This document shows, one piece after another, positions 35,422 through 46,967 of a DNA stretch of 64,000 nucleotides. This DNA is from Ipomoea triloba (taxonomy: Eukaryota > Streptophyta > Magnoliopsida > Solanales > Convolvulaceae). The stretch's first letter is position 1. Every line of letters starts with the position of its first letter. The notes beneath the pieces are model-generated. The model was not told the DNA's origin and searched no databases. It worked only from the letters and a program-made list of their open reading frames with translations. Both the position numbers and the translations under genes were made by a program. The stretch is from the NCBI RefSeq assembly GCF_003576645.1, contig NC_044916.1, forward strand, positions 31,024,723 to 31,088,722. The letters are read 5' to 3'.

Positions 35422-37560
35422 GATCATTTAGTGCACACTATTGAATAGTGACGATAGGTTTCCCTCATCTTAAAAAATATTAAATTTTTGTAAAAAGTTG
35501 GGTAAGAAAATTAATGTTGAAATTGAATGTCTTTTACCTTTTTGGGGTGTTAATTTAAAAACAGAAAGAAGAATCAATATATATATATATCAAGTATGAC
35601 TGCAAGGAAAAAGAGAGATAATTAATATAATTAAGCCCCACTAATGGGAAGATTATAATACTAATATTCATAATTAACAACTAGCTTACAATGTTGTCAA
35701 GTTGGCTGTGTTTGCTGTTAGGACTATAATGAAGGCGTGTACAACCAATACGCATGGATATTGATAGCTACATCATACATACACTGTTAATTATTATTAT
35801 TGTTATTATTATTTTTTAGCAAAACAATAGTATTCGCTCTTAAATTGTTTTATTTTTACAAATTTGATCAATGTAAGTTAAGTAAAATTAGCCCTTTATT
35901 ATTCAAAATATTACATTTGTAGTCCATATTGCTATATAATTATCAAATTTCATTAGCATATGCCGTTATTTTTAAAATTTAGAATCAATATTCACTATTA
36001 AAAATGACGTTCACGATGATATAATAAAACTTTAACCATAAATATTTGTTCTAAATGAAAAAAATAACATCATAACAAAAAGAGATTGTTAATAGCGTTT
36101 GATAATTATATAACACCAGAAATCGAAAGTGCAATATAATGAACAATTAAGAGACTAAATCTATTTAAATCAATTAACATGAATCATGTTTTCAAAAGTA
36201 AAAAAATTCATCATAGACTAAAAATCATTGTTTTTTCTTATTATTTAGAAAACTTATATTACATGAATCATGTTTTCAAAAGTAAAATCATTGTTTTCAA
36301 AACTTTATATATATTAAGAAAACTTATATTATATGATATGAATAATTTAATTTTTCAATAACAATATCTGCACGAAAGGTAGGTAGAATCTAGACAAATC
36401 CCTTGTTACTTTGCATTTGTTCAAACCAATTTTTTTCCTGAAGCAAACAGCGTAGGTTGTTATGTGATAATTATATTTTAAATATACAAACAATATTTGT
36501 ATTAAGCTTTCTGTATAATTGTATCAAACGATGCAAATAAGTATTGTAATTCTTAATATTATTTTTAAATGCCAATAACTTTGTGATCAAGTGACACGTA
36601 GTGATTTTCTCAAATGGGAGGCTATGGGATCGAGTCCTTTTTGTGCTTCAGTGCTATTGAGAAATTTGATACAAATTTTTATATAGGTAACGTTTATTAC
36701 ATTAAATAAATTACACATGATTATTATTTTTTTAAAATGATTTTCTAAAGCGTGAAAGCAGTAAATTAAAAGTTTAAAGATTCATAAATACGTAAATCAT
36801 ACCAGCAATGGTTAATTTTACACATTGATATTGGAGTTGAATTTTTCAATCTAAAAAGTTCAAAATTATTTGCATTTATTTATTTCGGTCAAAAGTCATT
36901 AAGTTTCATGATGTATGACATGTGTAAAGAACAAATGCTGTTTTGCTATTTATAAAATATATATATTTACGTTACAGAATATATATTCTATATTGATCGT
37001 CTGAAAAAAAAAAAGACAAAAAGAAAAAACGAAAATAAATTACCTACAAAATTAATAATTGCGCAAACACGTTAATGTTATAGTCATATATACAGTATAA
37101 AATAAAGACATAGTAGGCAACTCCAGTCAACTTTCTTGAAATATTAATTTTACTGTTATAAAGTTTCAAATTCAACTTCTAAGAAATTAGTCTTTGATTT
37201 TTTTTTTTAGTTTGAGTTGGATAGCTATAACATATAGATATTTTAAACTAGTTTATTTTGTTATAATTTTTAGTGAGATTTATTTAATGTGGGAATATAA
37301 TTCTCGTATTAAAATGTTACAAATTTTAATTCTTTATTCATTATAAATTTAATTTTTATCAACACTCTCCAATTCGGCCAGGTATTAATACTTTGATGTG
37401 ACGTCAGAATTAGATTGAATAGCAGAGAAGAAAAAATCTGGTTTCCGGTATAGCACACGGATGTGATTACAAGTTCAGAGTTGCATAGCTGATAGGTGAA
37501 GTGTATAGTTGCAGAGAGAGAATTAAGCATAGAATAAAAGAGGTTCTTAGAAGGTCGTTT
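35422..37560. other. AT-rich spacer before the DUF863 gene
   Basis: It includes a SINE-like copy at 36575-36665 (see the copy at 9295) and a short tandem ATGAATCATGTTTTCAAAAG repeat (about 36179 and 36263). The last 150 bases are probably promoter. Confidence 0.45.
36575..36665 (+). mobile_element. SINE-like repeat fragment
   Basis: ATCAAGTGACACGTAGTGA and CTCAAATGGGAGGCTATGGG match the element at 9295-9430, followed by TTTTTGTGCTTCAGTG, a tail also seen in the SINE at 3512. Confidence 0.5.
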
Positions 37561-37991
37561 GTTTGTGCGAAAGGTTTTCTTCTTAATATGGAATCCCTCA
37601 CTCTCTTCTCTTTCTCTCTCTAAAAAGGGAAGAGCATTGGTTTAGAGAGGGAGAGAGAGAGAGAGTGAGACACCGGTCCCATCAGATCGAAATCTCTAAT
37701 TCTTTTTCTTCAATTTTTATTTTTATTTTTCCTCCATGAGGATCTGAGCTCTTCAATGGTGTTACCAAACAACCCACTTTCTTCTTTCCTTGTTTTTATT
37801 CCCTAATTATTAAAAATTTCCTGCTTTTACTCTTTTGCTTTTATTTATTTTTATGTAATCCGTATATTTTTGTTTTTCTATTCTGCCTTTTCTTCTCTGT
37901 TGGTTTTTTGTCCTGCCTAGTGCCAGTATGGGGCTCTGAATTCTCCATGCTCTGTTCAATGTTTTAATCCATTGGAGGCTCATGAGAAGAG

Positions 37992-38015
37992 ATGGCTTCA
38001 AGATGTGAGTTTAAG
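37992..38015 (+). other. Upstream ORF start in DUF863 leader
   Basis: ATGGCTTCAAGATGTGAG begins a frame that reaches the donor at 38015 in phase 0. Joined to the acceptor at 39925 it stops at 39951 after 16 codons, overlapping the main ATG at 39929. Joined to the acceptor at 39869 it would instead run in frame into the main protein. Confidence 0.5.
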
Positions 38016-39928
38016 GTAAACTTATATATTTGTGGTCATTTTTTTTTAATATGTAGATTTATTTAATTTGACTATTACATACTGGACAGGGAATTCTTGT
38101 TTTTATAATTGGCATCAATTGATAATCCTGTGGTTCTTTAAGTTATTATTTTCAGAACTGTTTATTTTTTTATTTTGTCTAATTAATGCTTTGGTTAATC
38201 TTGGTAGTTTGAGATTATTTTATCATATAAATTTTGAGGAGGTAAACTGGTGGTGCATTTCCTGTATTTATGTACTGTAGTCAATTCTTGGATTTGCTAA
38301 GTGGTGTTTACTACTTGGGATCTTTTAAGCCTCTATTTAATGGACTTATGAACCGTGAGGACTTATCCCTGGATTCCCTGCAGAGGAAGTGTTTTTTTTT
38401 CTTTTAATAGAATTTCCTTCCTCATAAAGGATTTTATCATTTTAACTGTAGTAAGCAACCTGTAATGGTGCTTCGAACTATTTTATTTTATTGTTATTCT
38501 ATGGTTTTGATTATTGCTGGTTACACTGATTATATTACCTATAAGAGCAAGTGATTTTGGTCAAATTAAGGTGCTTATTTCCAATAAAGGAGCCCCTTCA
38601 AAGCTCTCAATTGGATTTAACATTTGGACTTTATATCCCAGTTATCTTGGTAGTTTGATTTTTCATGCTGACCTTCCTATGACATGTTTAGCATGGAAAA
38701 TGCTGCCAAATCTATACTACATTTTCAAAACATTGAAGGTGACCTGCATTTATTTTTATATGGAGAACCTTGGATTTAAGTATTAATGAGTCCTTCCTTC
38801 TTCGTGAGAAACAACAGAGATTTATTTTTGCTGCAATGGTTATCTGCTGATTGCTGCCTTATCTACCTTAGGTGATTATAACTATTTGATGGTACTTATC
38901 AACTGAGAGAATAAAAGCTAAAGTCTATTATTCTATTTGATGGTGTATGGATAAGTTTAATTCCTAATCAATGAAGAGTAGGACTATACTTATCTTTGAA
39001 CTTGTTTAGTTGAAGTGGTAATAATTGTTGTTATGTGGTGATTAATGCTTTAACAAAGCAAGATAACTACAAATTCCCGTGGATGTTTATGATTGTCTTA
39101 ACCAAGGTCTGATGATAACTTGAGGATGATGTGTTGGTAACTTGGTATAGCAGGTCCTTGGATTCTTGTAAAGGAAAATGCATGAATTGATAACATAAAT
39201 GATCAATTCATAGAGTGATTTCTGTGCTACAGATTGGCTCAGTGAAATTCTGAGTCTACATGAAGTGCTCTTCTTTTGATGAAAATGTGCAAATAATTAG
39301 GTTCATACCATTAGGATTTACTTTGTTAGATGCGGGCTATACTTCATTCAAAAAAATATTATTTTTGGGAGAGAGGGTGGGGGGAACAGGGCATTCTTTC
39401 TTTCTCATTTTGTTGAGCAAGGTCTTGGATCATATGCTTTTTCTTTATTTTTTATTTTTATGTTGCTTCTGCATCTATGAAGTCCACTATTAGATGGCGA
39501 GGGGTGTGTTTTGTTGCTTAATTTTGTTTTATTCTTATTCTTTTTCTCACTTGTGTTTGATTTATCTTCGACTGTTTTTGGATTATTGTTCTTTCATCTC
39601 TTTCCTCTAACAAATAAGAGAGACTCAATAAATGGTACACATAATTGTTAAATAACCTACTTATTACTTTCTTATAATATAATATACCAATGTAGTTGTG
39701 TTCTTTATGTTCCTTTCTCCCAAAGTTGTGATAAAATTAACAACAGTAATGGTTTTCTGTGGTCGCTGCCACGAGATACTGATGCCATACAAGAATTATC
39801 CTAGGAATGCCTTGTCTTCTCTTTGCTTATTATTTTCAAGTAATCAAACTAACTAGTCTTCATTACAGATGAGTCAAGATTTATTAAAAAAAAAAGTACT
39901 TCATTTTGGTTTTGATTCATGCAGGAGT

Positions 39929-40185
39929 ATGGGAACCCAAGTGCAGAATAAGGACCACTTTCCAGTTTATCACCACATGAGAGACCTCAACGGGAATGCT
40001 AGCAGCAATAATTGGCCATTTTATTACAGCGATAGAACCTTAACAAATGGGCAATATTGTAATGGTTTCATGCCAATGACCATAACAGATGCAAATTCTG
40101 ATTATGAGAAGGATGCAGTAAAGCAGAAAATGATTGAACATGAGGCTGTTTTCAAGAATCAAGTATATTTTCAGCTGTTTCCTCT

Positions 40186-40242
<57 letters not shown>

Positions 40243-40984
40243 NNNNNNNNNNNNNNNNNNNNNNNNNNNNNNNNNNNNNNNNNNNNNNNNNNNNNNNNNN
40301 NNNNNNNNNNNNNNNNNNNNNNNNNNNNNNNNNNNNNNNNNNNNNNNNNNNNNNNNNNNNNNNNNNNNNNNNNNNNNNNNNNNNNNNNNNNNNNNNNNNN
40401 NNNNNNNNNNNNNNNNNNNNNNNNNNNNNNNNNNNNNNNNNNNNNNNNNNNNNNNNNNNNNNNNNNNNNNNNNNNNNNNNNNNNNNNNNNNNNNNNNNNN
40501 NNNNNNNNNNNNNNNNNNNNNNNNNNNNNNNNNNNNNNNNNNNNNNNNNNNNNNNNNNNNNNNNNNNNNNNNNNNNNNNNNNNNNNNNNNNNNNNNNNNN
40601 NNNNNNNNNNNNNNNNNNNNNNNNNNNNNNNNNNNNNNNNNNNNNNNNNNNNNNNNNNNNNNNNNNNNNNNNNNNNNNNNNNNNNNNNNNNNNNNNNNNN
40701 NNNNNNNNNNNNNNNNNNNNNNNNNNNNNNNNNNNNNNNNNNNNNNNNNNNNNNNNNNNNNNNNNNNNNNNNNNNNNNNNNNNNNNNNNNNNNNNNNNNN
40801 NNNNNNNNNNNNNNNNNNNNNNNNNNNNNNNNNNNNNNNNNNNNNNNNNNNNNNNNNNNNNNNNNNNNNNNNNNNNNNNNNNNNNNNNNNNNNNNNNNNN
40901 NNNNNNNNNNNNNNNNNNNNNNNNNNNNNNNNNNNNNNNNNNNNNNNNNNNNNNNNNNNNNNNNNNNNNNNNNNNNNNNNNNNN

Positions 40985-41037
<53 letters not shown>

Positions 41038-44000
41038 TAATAACTGTTATTATTGGATCTAGCTTTTGGTTGTCATGCTGGTATCTGTCTCGTTATTATC
41101 TAATGAGCTTTTCCTTTTTAGAAGTCTTTTTCCTTGTGTCTAAGTTAATTATTTGAGATTCTGCTCCCAGGTTTCAGAACTCCATCGACTTTACAGAATC
41201 CAAAGGGACATGATGGAAGATGCTAAAAGAAGGGAACTTAATAAACATTGGATGCCAATGGAGCCATCATCTTCATCTAGCATCCTAGGTTCACAAATGC
41301 CATCAGAATATGCTTGGAAATGGCAAAACACATGCTTTCCTTTCGTAAATTCCAGATATGCTAGGCCAGCTGCGTCTAGCACTGACATTGTTAACTCTCC
41401 CCTAAGCTGTACAAAGGGAAATGACATACAGTCTGGTCGAATTCCATTTCAAAACGGGTGTTCATCAAAACACTATGAAGTGTTGGATTCTAGACCATCA
41501 AAGGTGTGTAAAAAGTTGTTTGATCTTGAGCTCCCAGCATACAAGTACATTGATACTGAAGAGGGAGAACACTTGCATGATTCCAAAGAATCTTTTCATC
41601 CTGGAAACTCTAAGAATACTCAAGAGAGTAGTGTGAAGTTGTTTCTTGATGGCCATGGAGCAACTGATTGCCGAAAAGATGCTTTTACATCCAGTTTATG
41701 TCTAAGAAGTGGAAATAAGTTGGCTGATCTCAATGAACCTGCCCAGCTTGATGAAGCAACCACTCAATCACCTGTTAGTTTTTTTAGCCATGACACTAAT
41801 CACACAGAGGCTAAAAACTCAAGTGTTATTGGTAAATCAAATCCATTATTGGCTTCATCAAGAGAAGGGATCCAGAACTGTCATTATGGTAACGGATTTT
41901 TAAGTAATCTATCTGCAGAGAGCCAGGGAAAACAGAGAGGATTGCTCCCATACACATATGAAGCAGGTAATACCTTTTATTGCGATGCCTTTCTCTGATC
42001 AAATGGGAAACATTATGAAATATGTACACAACAAAGCGGTCAAAATACATTTTCACCTTTTCACATTGAATAGTACTATGTTAAAACTATAGCTTCTTTT
42101 TCGGGCTCTTGGTATTAGTGTATTACAGTATGTATGGGGTATTTGTTCATTTTGCAGGTCACGTTAAGAAAAACCAAAGTCAAGCACTGGAGGGTCTTGA
42201 AAAAAATAAGTTACACATGCATTGCCATCCTGCTGAAGGTATACAAGGCAGAGCTCAGCAACATCCTGGAATTCATCCAACTCATGGTATTAGGGGTGAC
42301 ATGTGGAGGGGGAAGACAGGTTGTGGGTTACCAACCTTTGAGAAAAATCATGACAACTCCAATAACAGTTGTGTGGAACCACTTGCTACTTCCGTGTTTT
42401 CCACTTCATATACACTTGCTAATTCATCACAATTTGCCAATTCATGCTCACATTCTGTATCAGCTTGGGGAAAGTCAACGAGTAGTGTCACTCAGAAAGT
42501 GGTATCATTTCATAAAAGCCCTTGTCTGAACTCATCAACATCCTTGGAAATGCGGCTTTCTGAAAACACCCACACATCCATTGGGGACAACATCAATGGC
42601 AGTTCTAGGGATATGAATCCAGGTTTGAGCAGTGATGTTCTGCTCAGGAATGGGTTCGCCCATGGATCTTCTAGGTTGAGGGATCAATCTACTTGCTTAC
42701 CTTCAAATTTTTTAAACAATATGAAGAGTAGTAGGGGTGATTATATGTCATCTGCACGCTCTACTAACCATTGGCATGATGAGAAGCTTCTTGTAAGCTC
42801 CAATTTTATGGATTCAAAGTCCACCAAAGGTTTGGATTTGAATGAGGCCATCGGTAAGGAAGATGAAGAGTTGGTTGACAATAAAGATAAGCTTGGAGAC
42901 AGTGCGCCAATATTGTGTTGGCTTAAAGATAAGCCGGTTTGTAAAAACACGGGTAGAATACCAAACTCTGATTTTGGTTTCATTCAATCCTCTCCGAATC
43001 CACCTTTTTGCCAGAGTAACAATTCAAAGCATGCCAATGAGGCCTTCAGTCAGAGTATAACATTCAGTGAGAGAACTATGGAGGCCAAGGAAGTGGGAGA
43101 GACTCCATTTGCTAAAAAAATTCTAGGGGTTCCAATTCTTGAAATTCCTTTTCATTCCAAGCATGAGTCATCTTCGCGTATTTCTACTTCAGCAACCATT
43201 TGTTCCTCAGCTGAAGGAGAGCTCCTCCGAAATGAAAAGAAGTGCATGATTGATATCAATGTGGCTTGTGACCTTTCAATTGATGAGTCTGATGAAATGG
43301 CAGTCCCAGAACCACTTTTTGCAGGGAAAGGGTTGGATTCAGAACCTGCTGGTATGCGAAATCACTTTGATTTAAACTCGTGTATTACCGAGGAAGATGA
43401 TGCATTAGGACCATCGGTCGCAAGCAATAATGTAAAGACAAGGGCCATATTGGACATAGATTTGGAAGCTCCTGTTGTTTTGGACTCCGAGGAAGATAAT
43501 CCGCCCATACAAGAAAATAACCAACACGAGACATCTTTGCAATTGCCTGAGCACAAAACTAAGAAGGCCGACGATGAAGTAACCTGGATTGCAGCTGAAA
43601 CAATAGTTGCCATGTCATCTGTTCAGTGCATTCCGACAGAAAATACACGTGAGAATCCATCTGAAGATCCTTTTGCAGAAACACTTTCGTGGTTCGTTGA
43701 TGTAGTCTCTTCTTTTGCCAATGAACTCAAGCTGAATTCAGGCAAAGAAAGTAGAGGCAAGGGTGGTGTGCTTAATGAGCAGCATTTTTCCTACGAGGGA
43801 ATAGATTATTTTGAGGCGATGACATTGCAACTAACAGAGACTAAGGAGGAAGAATACATGCCCAAGCCTTTTATTCCTGAAGCTCAAAACATGGAAGATG
43901 CAGGTGAACATTTGGCACCAACTCGAACCCGAAGGGGCCAGGCAAGGAGGGGAAGGCAACGGAGGGACTTTCAAAGGGACATCCTACCTAGTTTGACTTC

Positions 44001-44304
44001 CTTGTCGAGGCACGAAGTGTCTGAAGACTTCCAGACATTCGGAAGGCTGATGAGTCCTCAGGCTTGTGGATTCACCAGAAGAAATGGGACCAGAAGTCTG
44101 GGTGCTAGGGGAAGACGACGAATTATGGTTGTTGAAACTGAACCTGCTGTTGTTTCAAACCCCGTTACCACTTCCCTGTTGCAGCAACTTAATAAAGGAG
44201 GCCTGGAGGATAAAAGCCTAACGGGGTGGGGAAAGAGAACCAGACGCCCTCGAAGGCAAAGATGCCCTCCTGCAGCTAATCCTCCCATAGCCACGGTGAC
44301 CTAA
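39929..44304 (+). CDS. DUF863 plant-specific protein
   Basis: Coding exons 39929-40162, 41171-41966 and 42158-44304 give 1,058 residues. A leader exon ends at 38015 (donor AAG/GTAAAC) and starts near 37570 in CT-rich sequence. The N terminus MGTQVQNKDHFPVYHHMRDL, then KQKMIEHEAVFKNQVSELHR and LYRIQRDMM, match plant DUF863 proteins. The C terminus, with RRGRQRRDFQRDILPSLTSL, GRLMSPQACG, RNGTRSLGARGRRRI and a Trp-Gly-Lys-Arg-rich tail, is also typical. The basic Arg/Gly tail and the lack of membrane segments suggest a nuclear or nucleic-acid-binding protein, but no function is established that I know of. Intron 2 (40163-41170) contains a 742-base run of N flanked by poly-T. An alternative acceptor 56 bases upstream could change the start (see findings). 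Confidence 0.92.
40184..41028. other. Assembly gap inside poly-T in DUF863 intron 2
   Basis: A T run of about 58 bases ends at 40242, Ns fill 40243-40984, and a further T run of about 44 bases follows. The true content is unknown. Any open frame through it is an artefact. Confidence 0.95.
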
Positions 44305-45650
44305 ACCGTGGGAAGAGGCAGTTTATAATCAATCCATCATATTTTATAGAGAGGAAGAAAGACAGTCTAGGAAGTGTTGGTTTTATGAGTTTGTGAGAGT
44401 GAGGTTCTTAGCTATGGGGATCATTCTTGTATATGTCCTTTGTAGCCCTCCTCCAGTCCTCCCCATGGCTGTTATTATGTTTATTTTGGTTGGTTTTACT
44501 AACTTGTTTTATTCAGGAATAATGCTGTGTGTTGTCTTTTGGATTTATACATCATTGCTTCAAATCCAAATACTTCAGGCAGTCTGTCTCCTACAGACAT
44601 TAGCTTCTCTACTACATTTTTCTTTGATTTTGATTTATGATGCCAAAGCCCTACTGAAACCACCTACTCACATGTTATGAACAATTCAATTTCATGCAAC
44701 TAAACAAAAAGTAACACAATGAAATCCTATTGAAAATTGATACTTTGAGCAAGTAACCAACTATTATTCGATTTAAGGTGTCACATGTCACGGAAAATAC
44801 TGTGACAAAATATCACTTAATTGTGAATGTTTGCATTAATATTTTAATTTAGCTCGTATTTGTGTTCTTATCCGTTTACAACTTTAAGTGAGTAAAAAAC
44901 TATTACCGAATTTGACATAAATTTACTGGCAAAAAGACTTGGACTAAGATGTCACTTAATTATCAGCACCTACATTGAAGGTTTGAGCAAGTTTGTATCT
45001 TTCTCAAAAATTTTCATCATATTTTTCAAATTTAATTCAAATGTTACATTTATTTTCTAAATTTATATTTTAATATTTATGTGATTTTTTTTTTGGTAGT
45101 TGACTATTTAATGAAAATTTTTACTCCGTAATTTAATGGAGCTGAATAATACTATTGTCACATGAAAGAAAGTGTTCTTTTGTTTTTTTTTTGTTTGAGA
45201 AAGGATAAACAACTAACAAGAAGGATAAGAAGTTGATAGAGACGCGAAGATAGGCGCGTGAAGTGGAAACTGAAAATCTGAAATGACAGATTGAGTGGAG
45301 GATTTAAGGAAGTTAGAAAGCTGACGTGCTTCTGTTCCTTTTTCAGCTCTCAGATTCTTTTTGCTCTTTTCATTTTAATTGTTTTTTTTTTATAAAAAAA
45401 AAAATCTGCAAAATAATTGTCTCTTTCCAGTGTTTTTTTTTTTTTTTTGAAAACTCTCTTTCCAGTGTTAGATACCGCCTCTATCCTCAACCCCCTTTTA
45501 TGCTTTGACCAGAACCTTGTCCCCACAATTCTATGACACGTCGACTCTCGCTCCATACAAATGGCTACAGATGATTAACTTTATTTTCTCTTCTTCATTT
45601 TTCAATAAAATTATTTAATTCATACACGTTGTTTGATTAGGTTCAGTGTT
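44305..45650. other. 3' flank of DUF863 gene and spacer
   Basis: The first 350 bases are probably 3' untranslated region. No further gene is seen. Confidence 0.4.
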
Positions 45651-45654
45651 ATAA

Positions 45655-45992
45655 AAATTACGCCTAAGCACAAGTCAGTCAATTAGGCTTCCTAGAGTCT
45701 TAGGTCACATAGTCGACCAATTAGCTATTGCTTTATTTTGTTCTAATGAGTTATTTCGTTCAAAATGATATCGTTTTGAGTAAAAATAATCCTAAATTGT
45801 TCAAACTCTATTTTTTTTTTTAAAGTTAATATTTCATATTTTAGTATTAGTTATTAAAGTATTAAATCCTCTATAATTATCAAGTCTTACAAAAAATAAT
45901 AAAATTTAAACAATTAAAAAAATACACAGGAATCGTCTCGGGCTCTCGGCGCCCCCTAGACGTCCGAGGAACGCCTAAGATTTTTTTAACCA
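45655..45992. repeat. Dispersed repeat, copy 2
   Basis: It is collinear with 31684-32096 over AAAATGATATCGTTTTGAG, CTAAATTGTT, TTTTAGTATTAG, ATTAAAGTATTAAAT and a GC-rich end with GACGTCCGAGGAACGCCTAAG, in the same orientation. The left part contains AGTCGACCAATTAGCTATTG, matching GTCGGCTGATTAGCTACTG in copy 1. Confidence 0.65.
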
Positions 45993-46314
45993 TGACTAAG
46001 CTATAAATGAATAATTATATTTAAATTTGATGAAAATTTTAATTTCTCATTTCAATAGAAACAAGAGTGAAAGAAAACAGAGAAGATAGAGATAACTAGA
46101 GATATCGGTCTTATTATCAAGAATACAAGAAGATAGAATAATAAAGAAGCAAGAAGATAAACACAATAAAGAGATGGTAATCTAAGAAAATAGATGTTAG
46201 TAAAGAAATAGTAATCTAAGAAATAGATGTTAATTCGCGCACGCTGTTTAATTAGATAATATCACAAAAACTACATTCTATTTTTAAACCAATGAGTAAA
46301 TATTAAAAGTTAAT

Positions 46315-46680
46315 AGAAAAAGTGTCAAATAGGCTACTGAACTTATCGTTTTTGTGCAATTGGCCATTGAACTTAAAAAGTGTGCAATTCAACCATCAAA
46401 CAAGCAAAATTTGTGCAATTGGACCATTTTTACAAAAATTTTATGGTAAAATCCAATTATATCACTAACATATATATGTTAAAAGTGACATTTTCTTCTA
46501 CCATACTAGTTGAGAGTCAATATTGAAATGTTTTTAACTCAAATTGAATTAAATTTTTTTGTAAAAATGGCCCAATTGCACAAATTTTGCTTGTTTGATG
46601 GTTGAATTGCACACTTTTTAAGTTCAATGGCCCAATTGCACAAAAGCGACAAGTTCAGTGGTCTATTTGACACTTTTTCC
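46315..46680. mobile_element. Mutator-like MITE with long inverted arms
   Basis: Perfect 9-base direct repeats AAAGTTAAT flank it (46306-46314 and 46681-46689). Its arms of about 140 bases are inverted copies: AAAAAGTGTCAAATAGGC at the left and GTCTATTTGACACTTTTTCC at the right, each with two CAATTGGnCCAT-like blocks. It lies just beyond the 3' end of the macro/CRAL-TRIO gene. No transposase frame. Confidence 0.85.
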
Positions 46681-46967
46681 AAAGTTAATTTAGAAAGAAA
46701 GAAAAAAAACGCACACTTTTTAGTAAGCATTTTAATAATTTTCAAAAAATGAAAGTGGGAAAAACTTAGAAAACAAGAGAATTTACTCTTATTGCTCCTC
46801 AAAGCTCAAACAATAGAATTACACAGGAGACCAAAACAACCTCTTGCACCTCCAATAGTGCAATGAGAATGGAAACCAAAAAGACCAAAAAAAATACAAT
46901 CTTTGGCAACTTCTTCCGGCATCCTCAACCGATGAATACATTATGTTCTTTGAGGAAAAAACAAACA

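Noticed and set aside
39869..41062. Long frame through the N gap with polyphenylalanine
   Set aside because: It is created by reading poly-T and Ns. The real exon ends at 40162 with a GT donor, and the next exon starts at 41171.
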